Source of the DNA: Thiococcus pfennigii
GTDB taxonomy: Bacteria > Pseudomonadota > Gammaproteobacteria > Chromatiales > Chromatiaceae
Direction of reading: 5' to 3'
Assembly (NCBI RefSeq): GCF_016583835.1
Contig: NZ_NRRW01000001.1
Span: 124,001-188,000 of the forward strand
DNA length: 64,000 nucleotides
Below, in pieces: positions 16,745 through 24,200 of the stretch (positions are counted from its first letter, which is position 1; each line of letters opens with the position of its first letter). The translations under genes were made by a program, and so were the position numbers. The notes beneath the pieces are model-generated. The model made no database searches, had not been told where the DNA came from, and worked only from the letters and a program-made list of their open reading frames with translations.

Positions 16745-17554
16745 TCAACGTTCCATCACGCGGCGCCTGCGAAACGGGGCCGACAAGAGGCGGCCCAGCA
16801 CGCGCCGAGGCGTCAGCCAGGCGATGCGCACGCCATGGCGCCGATTCGCGAGCACGCGCGCGGCGAGCACCGGGGCGACCGTCTCGACCCGATCGCCGAA
16901 CAGGTCGATGAAGCGCGCGATGCGAGCCTCCTGCCCGGGCCGGATACTCAGGGCCAACAGGTCGGTGACGACGATGCCCGGATTGATCCGCCCGAGTCGC
17001 ACGGGCGTACCGCGCAGCTCGGCGACGAGCGATCGGGTGAAATAGCTAACCGCCGCCTTGCTCGTGCCGTAGAGGGCGCTGCCAGGCCGGCGCTCGTTGC
17101 CGCTGCCCCAGCCCTCCAGGTTGAAGATCTGACCGTGCCCCTGAGCCAGCATGCCCCGCGCCGCGACGCGGGTGCCGTAGAGGGTGCCGAGGAGGTTGGT
17201 CTCGATCAGCGAGCGGATCGTTGCCGGATCGTGCTCCCAGAAATCCTGCTCGATCGAACCGATCGCCGCATTGTTGATCCAGATGTCGACACCCTGGAAG
17301 CGCTCGACGGCCGCCTGCCAGAGGGCCTGGGCCTCGTCCGCGTCAGCTACGTCGCCGGCCCGGCCGAGCACCCGATCGCCGCCCGCTTCGCCAGCCAGGA
17401 CGGCGACGGCCTGGGCCAGCCGTTCGGGATCGCGGCCGTTCACGACGACGTGGCAATCGTGGCGCAGAAAGGCCTGTGCCATACCGAGGCCCAGCCCCTT
17501 CGTGCCCCCGGTGATGACTACGACGGGCGAGCGCGGGAAAGAATCTCCAGCCAT
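16745..17554 (-). CDS. SDR oxidoreductase resembling chlorophyll b reductase (NYC1/NOL)
   Basis: Classical short-chain dehydrogenase of 269 residues using NAD(P)H. The Rossmann motif is TGGTKGLGLG at residues 15-24. DVADADE is the acidic adenine-ring site, INNAAIG follows, and Tyr162/Lys166 lie in YGTSK. The catalytic-serine region reads IFNLEGWGSGN instead of the common NISS; NYC1/NOL chlorophyll b reductases have a similar FNMDGAGSG at this place, and ETNLLGTLYGTRVAARGML also fits that branch. In a phototroph a (bacterio)chlorophyll-type substrate is possible, but the assignment is by similarity recalled, not proven. It is monocistronic. Confidence 0.85.
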   Translation of the reverse strand: MAGDSFPRSPVVVITGGTKGLGLGMAQAFLRHDCHVVVNGRDPERLAQAVAVLAGEAGGDRVLGRAGDVADADEAQALWQAAVERFQGVDIWINNAAIGSIEQDFWEHDPATIRSLIETNLLGTLYGTRVAARGMLAQGHGQIFNLEGWGSGNERRPGSALYGTSKAAVSYFTRSLVAELRGTPVRLGRINPGIVVTDLLALSIRPGQEARIARFIDLFGDRVETVAPVLAARVLANRRHGVRIAWLTPRRVLGRLLSAPFRRRRVMER

Positions 17555-17672
17555 GGTCAGGAAACCGACTCCCTCAGTTGATCGACTGCTCGTGGGCTAC
17601 GAGGTATGTACCCTAGTGCCTCGCTCCAGAAATACCGAGGCCGCTTTCATGTCGCTCTATGATGCGAGCGCC

Positions 17673-17742
17673 GTAGGAGCCCGCTTGCGGGCGACTACGA
17701 CGCGCTCGCCGCTGCAAAGAACGCCCGCAAGCGGGCTCCTAC
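17673..17742. repeat. REP doublet (REPIN-like): two inverted REP hairpins
   Basis: The 21-mer GTAGGAGCCCGCTTGCGGGCG at 17673-17693 is exactly inverted at 17722-17742, 28 bases apart. Each arm also holds its own CCCGC-TT-GCGGG mini-palindrome. This is the layout of REP sequences mobilised by RAYT (TnpA-REP) transposases. It lies between the SDR and the secreted-unknown genes. No RAYT gene is in the window. Confidence 0.75.
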
Positions 17743-17803
17743 TACGCGCCACGCGGGGATTGCAGGCAGCGACGCGCGGTCTCGGGAATCGCGCAGTCTT
17801 GCA

Positions 17804-18394
17804 CTAGCTGCCGGGACAGGGCGCGAAGAAGTCGTCCCGTTGCGCCTCGAGGCACTTGTCGCTCGTGTAGGTCGTGCGGCCCGGCGTGCCGGCCTCGCGC
17901 TGCTCCTCGCGCTCCATCTCGAGGAGCTGCCGGGCTGGCCCACAGGCCTCGGCCGCGGCACAGGCACCGTCGGCGCCGCAGACCTGCCCGACCAACACCT
18001 CGCAGGGCGAACGACCGAGGATGGGCGCGCCCCCGGCCACCTCCGGCAGCGGCGTCGACGGCGGCAATGGCCGGCGCGACTCGAGGATCTCCTGGTTCGG
18101 CACGACGCGACCGGACTCGACGGTCAGCTCGCGCCCGTCGTCGAGCCGGTGGACGCCATCCCAGAGTTGGGTCTCCTCGCCGTCGATGGTGACGGTCGGG
18201 CGGTTCGTCCAAGGGTCGATCTGGACCTGGCCGCCACCCCGCAGGGTGCCGCTCCAGGACTCGGCAGCCGCCGGCTGGGCGATGAGCGCCAGCCCAAGCA
18301 GCAGCGGCGCGCCCAGGGACGACCAAGATAGCCGCCCCACGCCACCGGTCGGCCACCATCGTGGCGCGAAGTCCGTCACGTCGATCCTCGGCAT
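17804..18394 (-). CDS. Secreted Cys-containing protein of unknown function
   Basis: 196 residues from ATG 18394, or shorter from an in-frame GTG about 19 codons later. A hydrophobic stretch GAPLLLGLALIAQPAAA ends in an AAA-type cleavage site before ESWSGTLRGGG. The mature part begins with a beta-rich segment (VQIDPWTNRPTVTIDG, then TQLWDGVHRLDDGRELTV). It ends with a Cys-rich section (PCEVLVGQVCG, ACAAAEACG, DKCLEA, APCPGS) able to form disulfides in the periplasm. No known domain. It stands alone beside a REP doublet. Confidence 0.7.
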   Translation of the reverse strand: MPRIDVTDFAPRWWPTGGVGRLSWSSLGAPLLLGLALIAQPAAAESWSGTLRGGGQVQIDPWTNRPTVTIDGEETQLWDGVHRLDDGRELTVESGRVVPNQEILESRRPLPPSTPLPEVAGGAPILGRSPCEVLVGQVCGADGACAAAEACGPARQLLEMEREEQREAGTPGRTTYTSDKCLEAQRDDFFAPCPGS

Positions 18395-18512
18395 GCGATT
18401 CCTCGGCCCGGCCGCGCGAGACCGATGACGCCGGCGGCCAGGTCGTCCGCTCGCCGCGAAGGACCCCGGGTAGCCCGATCGACGGGTTCAGGAGCCACGC
18501 GAGACCCTCCGT

Positions 18513-18845
18513 CTAGAGGGCATCCGTTTTGGCCGCCATCACGAAGTCGTTGCGGTGCAACCCCCGGATCTTGTGAGACCACCAGGTAACTACGACGCTG
18601 CCCCACTCGGTCGTGAGCTTGGGGTGATGGCCCTCGGCCTCGGCGATCTCGCCAACCCGGTTGGTGAAGGCCAGAGCCCGGGCGAAATCCGGGAAATCGA
18701 ACCGTCGCTCCAGCTGCGCGACACCGTCACGGGTCTCGACGGACCACTCCGGGACCTCCCGGCGCAGGGCCTCGAGCTCCTCGCCGGTCACCTGCGGCGC
18801 ATCGGCGCGGCAGGCCTCGCATCGTTGTCGAGTCAGTTCGGTCAT
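18513..18845 (-). CDS. phhB: Pterin-4a-carbinolamine dehydratase
   Basis: 110 residues, the usual length. The enzyme recycles the 4a-hydroxytetrahydropterin formed by aromatic amino acid hydroxylases and can also take part in molybdopterin metabolism. The family motif is [20 protein letters not shown], with the two active-site His and the following [17 protein letters not shown]. The N-terminus holds two Cys (CEAC). CGAGGAG precedes the ATG at 18845. There is no phenylalanine hydroxylase gene in the window. Confidence 0.93.
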   Translation of the reverse strand: MTELTRQRCEACRADAPQVTGEELEALRREVPEWSVETRDGVAQLERRFDFPDFARALAFTNRVGEIAEAEGHHPKLTTEWGSVVVTWWSHKIRGLHRNDFVMAAKTDAL

Positions 18846-19084
18846 CGGCTAGCTCCTCGATCGATGTGGACACCAGGCCGCGATGCGCAAGCGACGGCCC
18901 TCTTTCCCTGGGTTTGGGTCTGTTTCCTGAAGACTTCAACCTCGCCGCGACAGTCTCGCGCACCGCCGAGAGCAGGCGAATCACGACGCGTCGCAGCGCA
19001 CGCCCCTCGGCCCGCAGTGACTTGTTTCGGCGCCCAGCGACCGCCACATCGCGGGTATCCACCGAGCGACGAGGCGAGTGCGAC

Positions 19085-19501
19085 ATGAGCGACCTAACCC
19101 CGGACGAGCGACGCGCCCTGACGCAGCGCGCGATGAGCCTCCTCGACGGCTGGCGCCTCCCGCCTCCCCAGATCGCCGCCCTCCTCGACCTGCCGGACGG
19201 GATCAGGTCGCGCGCGATCGGGCGATTCCGCGATGGCGAGGCCCTGCCGGACGAGGCCGAAGTCAACCGCCGCCTCCACTATCTGCTGCGCATCGAGGAT
19301 GCGTTGCGCACCTCGTTCCCGCGCAGCCCCGAGATGCGCGACCTCTGGATCCTGCGCGGCAACCGCCGCTTCGGTCGCCGCACGCCGCTCGCGGTCATGC
19401 TCGAGGACGGCGAGAGCGGCTTCATCGCCGTCCTGTCGCACCTCGACTGCACATTCGCCTGGGATCTAACCGGCTCGAAGACGCGCTATGGCGCAGCCTG
19501 A
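19085..19501 (+). CDS. MbcA/ParS/Xre-type antitoxin-like protein (DUF2384), orphan
   Basis: 138 residues. The C-terminal half fits the antitoxin/toxin-binding domain of the Xre/MbcA/ParS group: LRIEDALRTSFPRSPEMRDL, WILRGNRRFGRRTPLAVMLE and a final GFIAVLSHLDC helix, matching the RxLF-type helix, W(L/I)xxxNxxFxGxxPL loop and closing helix of DUF2384. The N-terminal half is helical (RALTQRAMSLLDGWRLPPPQ) and may be the DNA-binding part. Such antitoxins normally sit directly before a RES-domain toxin; here the downstream 380 bp hold no toxin gene. It may therefore be a solitary regulator or antitoxin relic. Confidence 0.8.
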   Translation: MSDLTPDERRALTQRAMSLLDGWRLPPPQIAALLDLPDGIRSRAIGRFRDGEALPDEAEVNRRLHYLLRIEDALRTSFPRSPEMRDLWILRGNRRFGRRTPLAVMLEDGESGFIAVLSHLDCTFAWDLTGSKTRYGAA

Positions 19502-19884
19502 CGGGCCTGACGCGACGGCAAGACGATCCGGCTCCCGAGCGCCTTTCGCGAGGGCTCGAATCACAATGGTGCCGTCAGCCGTCAGCAAAGAGCCTGTCGC
19601 CCCGTTCATACTTGGCTCGTCGCCCCTTCCCCCTTCGCCGATGGGCGAGCCGCCGATCGGGCAGGATGTCGCGAAGGCGCCGCGTGGCCTGGGCTGAAGG
19701 CAGGCGCCCCTCCTCCCGCTGATCAGGTCACCTCGAAAGAGGCTGCAGAACGGTTTCGTCGTGCCCGTCATCAGCGCGGCGCTTCCAGGGCCGGCCTTTC
19801 TCCCGCACAATAAGTCCCTTTGGCGCCACGTAGCGCCTCTGTCGGCCGTTGGGCGCCGGCGCGCACCCCGGGGATCGACCGCAC
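19502..19884. other. Intergenic region carrying repeat D copy 1
   Basis: 383 bp between the antitoxin-like gene and the MlaD-domain gene. No RES-type toxin or other ORF of protein-like composition is seen. A repeat copy occupies 19571-19680, and the last 200 bases must hold the promoter of the MlaD-domain gene. Confidence 0.5.
19571..19680 (+). repeat. Dispersed repeat family D, copy 1
   Basis: Aligned to 48249-48358: the first 39 bases (GCCGTCAGCCGTC.GCAA.GAGC, then TCGCC.CGTTC) and bases 61-100 (CCGATG.G.GAG.CGCCGAT.GG.GCAG) match well, while the middle 20 bases diverge. Confidence 0.5.
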
Positions 19885-20904
19885 ATGGGCATGAGAGAAA
19901 GAGTCAATCCGACCCTGATCGGCGCATTCGTCATCGGCGCCGTGGCTCTCGCCTTGATCCTAGTGATCCTGCTGGGCGGCGGCACGCTCTTCCAGCAATC
20001 GCGCCATTTCGTCGTGGTCTTCGACCAGTCCCTGCACGGCCTCTCCGTCGGCGCCCCGGTCGCCTTCCGCGGCGTGCCGATCGGCCAGGTCACGTCGATC
20101 AACCCGGTCATCGACGCCGACGGCGGCAAGCTCAGGGCCGTCAACATGATCGTCGACATCGAGATCAATCGCGGCCAGATCCGCTCCGCTAAGACCTCCC
20201 TCGTCGACATGGAGAGCTACAACGACGACGAACTCGCCGACTTCTTCGACCAGCAGGGCGTGCGCGCCCAGCTCGCGTTGCAGAGCCTGCTGACCGGGCA
20301 ACTCTTCGTCAATCTGGACTTCTTCCCGGACAGCCCAGTCAAGAAGGTCGAGATCACGACGCACCACCCGCAGATCGCGACGATCGAGACAGGCCTCCAG
20401 CGCCTCGGACGGACCATCGACACCCTGCCGATCGATCAGATCATCGAGAAGTTCACCAATGTCCTCGACGGTCTCGACCGAGTCATCAACGCCGAGGAGA
20501 TCCCCAGGATCCTCGCCGCGGCCCAGGGCACCGCCGAGTCGAGCGAGCGGATCGCGACCGGGATCGAGCAGCAACTCGATCCGATCATGACCGATCTGCG
20601 CGGTGCCGCGGCCGCGGCCAACCAGGCGCTCGGGCAGGCGCAGGACGCCCTCGACCTCGAGGACGGACCGGCGGGCGAACTGCTGCGCAATCTGACCCGC
20701 GCGGCCGAGACGGCGGAGGGCACGCTGGCCGAGGCACGCACCGCATTGGCCCAGGTCGACCACCTCCTCGGCGACCACTCGCCCGAGCGCCAACGCATCC
20801 AGGCCATGCTCGGCGAGTTGACCTCCGCGGCGCGCTCCTTCCGCGTCCTCGCCGACTACCTGGAACGCCACCCGGAGGCCCTGATCCAGGGCAAGCGGCG
20901 CTGA
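19885..20904 (+). CDS. MlaD/MCE-domain protein (PqiB-like), membrane-anchored
   Basis: 339 residues from ATG 19885 (a second ATG follows at 19891). One N-terminal transmembrane helix (LIGAFVIGAVALALILVILL) anchors the protein in the inner membrane. The MCE domain follows at residues about 45-125: FDQSLHGLSVGAPVAFRGVP, IGQVTSI, and later VDIEI. The remainder is a long helical region (QALGQAQDALDLEDGPAGEL, AETAEGTLAEARTALAQVDH) that could form part of a periplasmic tube. MCE proteins carry lipids between inner and outer membranes. It lacks an adjacent PqiA or MlaE/F; a PqiC-like lipoprotein is encoded 38 kb away at 58524. Confidence 0.88.
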   Translation: MGMRERVNPTLIGAFVIGAVALALILVILLGGGTLFQQSRHFVVVFDQSLHGLSVGAPVAFRGVPIGQVTSINPVIDADGGKLRAVNMIVDIEINRGQIRSAKTSLVDMESYNDDELADFFDQQGVRAQLALQSLLTGQLFVNLDFFPDSPVKKVEITTHHPQIATIETGLQRLGRTIDTLPIDQIIEKFTNVLDGLDRVINAEEIPRILAAAQGTAESSERIATGIEQQLDPIMTDLRGAAAAANQALGQAQDALDLEDGPAGELLRNLTRAAETAEGTLAEARTALAQVDHLLGDHSPERQRIQAMLGELTSAARSFRVLADYLERHPEALIQGKRR

Positions 20905-21065
20905 CGCGGGGTTGGAAACGAATCAACCGACAGGACTCACGTCACGCCTCTCGACCGTTCCGACGACCCCCATCCACGAGGAAGCGGTCCACTACCGTCT
21001 CTAATCGGCGGCACCACTCGGCCGCCGATGTCGGGTCGCGCTGAGCCAATCCGACGAACGCCCGG

Positions 21066-21413
21066 TCATCGCTCAATCGATACCTCGCCCAGCGGCCTGC
21101 CCCCCGGCCCCTCGACCCCCGGGCGGCCGAGCGCCCGGGCGAGGGCCTGGAGGTGCGCGTCGATCTCCCGCTGCCGATGCGCACTGGCGAAGGCCAGCAG
21201 GTGATCGATCAGCGGGTCCTCGACGAGGCGGCGGGCCCGCCCGATGGCGACGAGCGCGGCGTCCGTGTCCGCGGCGGCCAGCCGCTCGATCGCATGCGCC
21301 AGGAGCCGCCCGGCGGCCCGTTCGGCGTCGAACGCTAGAGACAGGTCCAGACCGCAGCGCCGGCAGCGCTCGGCGCCGTCCCAACGGGCGCGGCAGGTCG
21401 GGCAGCGCTCCAT
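21066..21413 (-). CDS. Zinc-ribbon protein closing the accessory Hsp70 operon (probable frameshift at its 3' end)
   Basis: 115 residues in this frame. Cys4, Cys7, Cys17 and Cys20 (ERCPTCRAR...RCRRCGLDL) make an N-terminal zinc ribbon, followed by a helical region rich in Ala (AAGRLLAHAIERLAAADTDA and ASAHRQREIDAHLQALARAL). The frame ends GRPLGEVSIER. A different frame overlapping it (to a stop at 20942) continues with RYRLSDDRAFVGLAQRDP and AAEWCRRLETVVDRFLVDGG, which is more protein-like; a shift within the G-rich run near 21100-21115 would join them into a protein of about 155 residues. The ATG overlaps the Hsp70 stop (ATGA). It is probably a co-chaperone or substrate adaptor; this is inference from context. 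Confidence 0.7.
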   Translation of the reverse strand: MERCPTCRARWDGAERCRRCGLDLSLAFDAERAAGRLLAHAIERLAAADTDAALVAIGRARRLVEDPLIDHLLAFASAHRQREIDAHLQALARALGRPGVEGPGGRPLGEVSIER

Positions 21414-23143
21414 CAGGACTCCAAGTAGTAGACGAGGTCCGAGAGGGCGTTGACGGCCTCCTCGATGGCCGCCGCATCGCCGCCCGCGAGGGCATCGCGC
21501 AGCGCCTCGGCGAGATCGACGAGGTCCTCGCGGTCCTGCGGACTGGCCCCGTCCATCAACCGCTCGGCCTTCTCCAGCAGGGCCTTCGCCGCAACGCGCT
21601 CGCGCCGCTCCTCGGGCACCCGCTCGGCCTCGCCGTCGATCAGCACCGACAGCCGTTCGCGCGCCTCGGTCAATTCCTCCTGCTCGAAGCGCGTCGTCGC
21701 GTTGTCGATCGTGGTCCGCGCCTCCAGCCCGGTGCGCTTCTCGCGCGAGGTGACATGGAGGATGCCGTTGATGTCGAGCGAGAAGGTCGTGACGATGACA
21801 TTGCCGGCCGGCACATCGCTCAGGCCCTCGATACGGTAGGAGCCGATCTCGGTATTGTTCAGCGCATCCGGGTCCTCGCCCTGGTAGACCTTGACATCGA
21901 TCGCCTTCTGTCCGTCATCGATCGTCGAGAAGGCCTCGCTCTTGGTCACCGGGATCGGCGTGTTCTTGCGGATCAGCGGGATGTAGGTGTACAGGTAGGG
22001 CTCGCCGTCGAGCAGCCCCAGGGCACTCGTACCGAAGGTGTAGGGCGTCACATCGACGAGCACGCGCGCGACCTGCTCGCCGGCGATCACGGCGGCCTGG
22101 ATCGCCGCCCCGGTCGCGACGCACAGCTCCGGGTCCACCTCGCTGCGCGGCTGGATGCCCAGTTCCTGCTCGATGCGCTGCTGGATCAGCGGCGTGCGCG
22201 TCGCCCCGCCGACCAGCAGGACCTCGTCGAGGTCGGAGACCGTGAGGCCGGCCCCCTCGAGGGCGATGTGCATCGCCTCGAGGGTCTCGTCGATGAAGGG
22301 GGCGATCATCGCCTCGTATTCGCTGCGATCGAGCTCGAGCGATAGGTGCACAGGCTTGCCGTCGTGTTCGAGCAGGTACTCCTCCTCGACGCGTGCATAG
22401 GGGGCGTCGCTCAGCGCGATCTTGGCCGTCTCGGCCGCACGCGCCAGGCGGGCCATGGCACCGCGGTCGCCGCTCGGGTCGACGCCCTTCTCCGCCTCGA
22501 GCCAACCGACCAGGCGCTCGACGAGCTTGGCGTCGAAATCGTCGCCGCCGAGGTGGTTGTTGCCGTGGCTCGCGAGGACCTCGGTGACGTCGCGGTCGAG
22601 GCGCACGACCGAGACGTCGAAGGTGCCCCCACCGAGGTCGTAGACGAGGATCGTCTTGGCCTCGGCTTGATCGACCTCGTAGGCCAACGCCGCAGCGGTC
22701 GGCTCGTTGATGATGCGCACGACCTCCAGCCCGGCCAGGGCGCCGGCGTCGCGGGTCGCCTGGCGCTGGGCATCGGAGAAGTAGGCCGGCACCGTGATCA
22801 CGGCCTTCTCGACCGGCTGTCCCAGGTCGTCCTCGGCGGCCTGCTTGAGGCGGCGCAGGATCAGCGCCGAGATCTCCTGCGGCGTGTAGGCCTTATCGCC
22901 CATCTCGACCTTGGCGTCCTCGCCCATGCGCCGCTTGATCGAGCGCACGGTCCGCTCTGGATAGAGCGGATATTGGTTGCGGGCGGCCTGCCCGACCAAC
23001 AGGCGCCCGTCGTCGGCCAACCCGACGACCGAGGGCAGGATGCGGCTGCCGTCGACCTCGATGACCCGTGCCTGTCCGCCCTGGACGATGGCCACCTCCG
23101 AGTTGGTCGTCCCGAGATCGATTCCGATGATGATGTCGCTCAC
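21413..23143 (-). CDS. Accessory Hsp70 (DnaK/HscC-like) chaperone
   Basis: 576 residues from a GTG at 23143 (SDIIIGIDLGTTNSEVA), preceded by AGGTGAG; an upstream ATG at 23164 would add seven residues. The ATPase domain is complete: GIDLGTTNS (residues 7-15), INEPTAAALAYEV (about 145-157), VYDLGGGTFDVSVV (about 168-180) and DEVLLVGGATRTPLIQQ. The substrate-binding domain is present (TKSEAFSTIDDGQ, VPAGNVIVTTFSLDINGILH), but the lid is short and the protein lacks the EEVD-like tail of DnaK. At 576 residues it is nearer HscC than DnaK. It lies in an operon with GrpE-like, J-like, TPR and zinc-ribbon genes, so it is likely a dedicated system rather than the housekeeping DnaK. Confidence 0.92.
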   Translation of the reverse strand: MSDIIIGIDLGTTNSEVAIVQGGQARVIEVDGSRILPSVVGLADDGRLLVGQAARNQYPLYPERTVRSIKRRMGEDAKVEMGDKAYTPQEISALILRRLKQAAEDDLGQPVEKAVITVPAYFSDAQRQATRDAGALAGLEVVRIINEPTAAALAYEVDQAEAKTILVYDLGGGTFDVSVVRLDRDVTEVLASHGNNHLGGDDFDAKLVERLVGWLEAEKGVDPSGDRGAMARLARAAETAKIALSDAPYARVEEEYLLEHDGKPVHLSLELDRSEYEAMIAPFIDETLEAMHIALEGAGLTVSDLDEVLLVGGATRTPLIQQRIEQELGIQPRSEVDPELCVATGAAIQAAVIAGEQVARVLVDVTPYTFGTSALGLLDGEPYLYTYIPLIRKNTPIPVTKSEAFSTIDDGQKAIDVKVYQGEDPDALNNTEIGSYRIEGLSDVPAGNVIVTTFSLDINGILHVTSREKRTGLEARTTIDNATTRFEQEELTEARERLSVLIDGEAERVPEERRERVAAKALLEKAERLMDGASPQDREDLVDLAEALRDALAGGDAAAIEEAVNALSDLVYYLES

Positions 23144-23247
23144 GATGCTCACCTGCTGAGGCAAAAATTGGGGAACGCGGACGAGCGGGCCGCCCGCGCG
23201 AAGCTGTTCGATCGGAGATTCGGCGGCGCGCCGGGCGCGACGCGCGG

Positions 23248-23907
23248 TCAGTTGCGCTCGCGCCGGTTGACGATGACCTCGGCCGGACGCAGTAGCCGAT
23301 CATGCCGGAGGAAGCCCCGACGACGCTCGGCGACGACCTCGCCGTCGTCGCGCGCGGGGTCCTGGACGATCTCGCCGACCTGCATCGTCTGCGGATCGAA
23401 GGGCCGGCCGACGACCGGCAGCGGCGCCACCCCACGCCGCGCCAGGGTATCGTCGAGTCGCCGCAGGGTCATGGCACCGCCCTCGGCGAGCGCCGCGACG
23501 AACTCGCGCGCCCCACCGCGCCGTGCGAGCCAGCCGGGACGATACCGCTCCGCCTGCTCGTGACCGGCCTGCAAGCGGTCGCGCAGATCGAGCAGCTCCA
23601 GCAGCAGGTCGCGGTCGACCTGCTGGGCGATCTCGCGCTCGGCCTGGTCGCGCCGCTCCAACTCGGCGGCGAGTCGGTCGTTGGCGGTGCTCAGCCGCTC
23701 GAACAGGGCGCGAAACTCCTCGAGCGCCGACTTCAGATGGCGGGATTCGTGCCGGACCTCGTTCTTCAGCCCGGCGAGCTCGCTGAGCAGCGTGAAGAGG
23801 TCGGGGGCCTCCGACGCCGACGCGACCTGGCCATCCCGGCCATCAGGGGCCTGCTCGAGGTAGGCGCGGAACCGCTCGAGGAGTTGCTCGCGGGCGCTCT
23901 GATCCAT
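23248..23907 (-). CDS. GrpE-like nucleotide exchange factor
   Basis: 219 residues. A long charged coiled coil occupies about residues 40-120 (LAGLKNEVRHESRHLKSALE, ERRDQAEREIAQQVDRDLLL). A GrpE-type beta-wing follows, ending in VGRPFDPQTMQVGEIVQDP and GFLRHDRLLRPAEVIVNR, the usual C-terminal signature (G-x-x-FDP...V-x-x-V-x...GY-x-x-x-x-RPA-x-V-x-V). It would release ADP from the Hsp70 encoded 104 bp downstream. It is longer than housekeeping GrpE at the N-terminus. Its ATG overlaps the stop of the J-like gene (ATGA at 23907). Confidence 0.88.
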   Translation of the reverse strand: MDQSAREQLLERFRAYLEQAPDGRDGQVASASEAPDLFTLLSELAGLKNEVRHESRHLKSALEEFRALFERLSTANDRLAAELERRDQAEREIAQQVDRDLLLELLDLRDRLQAGHEQAERYRPGWLARRGGAREFVAALAEGGAMTLRRLDDTLARRGVAPLPVVGRPFDPQTMQVGEIVQDPARDDGEVVAERRRGFLRHDRLLRPAEVIVNRRERN

Positions 23908-24200
23908 CAGCCCTCACCCCGCAACAGGGCGGCGAAGAGCGCCGCGTCCGGACGGCCGGGCGGGCCGAGCGGCGCCGCCTTGTCGAGGATCTCCTGCGGC
24001 GTCGGCGCTGAGGTATCGAACAGGGCATGGGCCAGGCGGTCGCGACGGGTGCGCAGGGCCTCGTAGGCGGTGCGCAACGCCTCGAAGCGCTGTGGGTCGC
24101 GTTCGGGCGGAAAGCGCTTGATGCCTTCCACATAGGCGGCGTGTACGGCCGCGTCGTCGGCACCCTCGGGGATGCCCAGCGTGAGGTACGGATCTGTCAT
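23907..24200 (-). CDS. Small J-domain-like protein without HPD motif
   Basis: 97 residues. The start [20 protein letters not shown], with YVEGIKRF and then RFEALRTAYEALR, reproduces helices I to III of a J-domain (YxxLGIxxxAxxxxIxxAYxxxxxxxHPD...F...AYxxL). At the place of the invariant HPD, residues 31-33 are PPE (RFPPERDP). J-domains need HPD to stimulate Hsp70 ATPase, so this one is either a non-stimulating adaptor or works differently. It overlaps the TPR gene upstream and the GrpE-like gene downstream, each by ATGA. Confidence 0.8.
   Translation of the reverse strand: MTDPYLTLGIPEGADDAAVHAAYVEGIKRFPPERDPQRFEALRTAYEALRTRRDRLAHALFDTSAPTPQEILDKAAPLGPPGRPDAALFAALLRGEG

Noticed and set aside
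19502-19884. A RES-type toxin partner downstream of the DUF2384 antitoxin
   Set aside because: No frame of 100 or more codons with protein-like composition starts in this gap.
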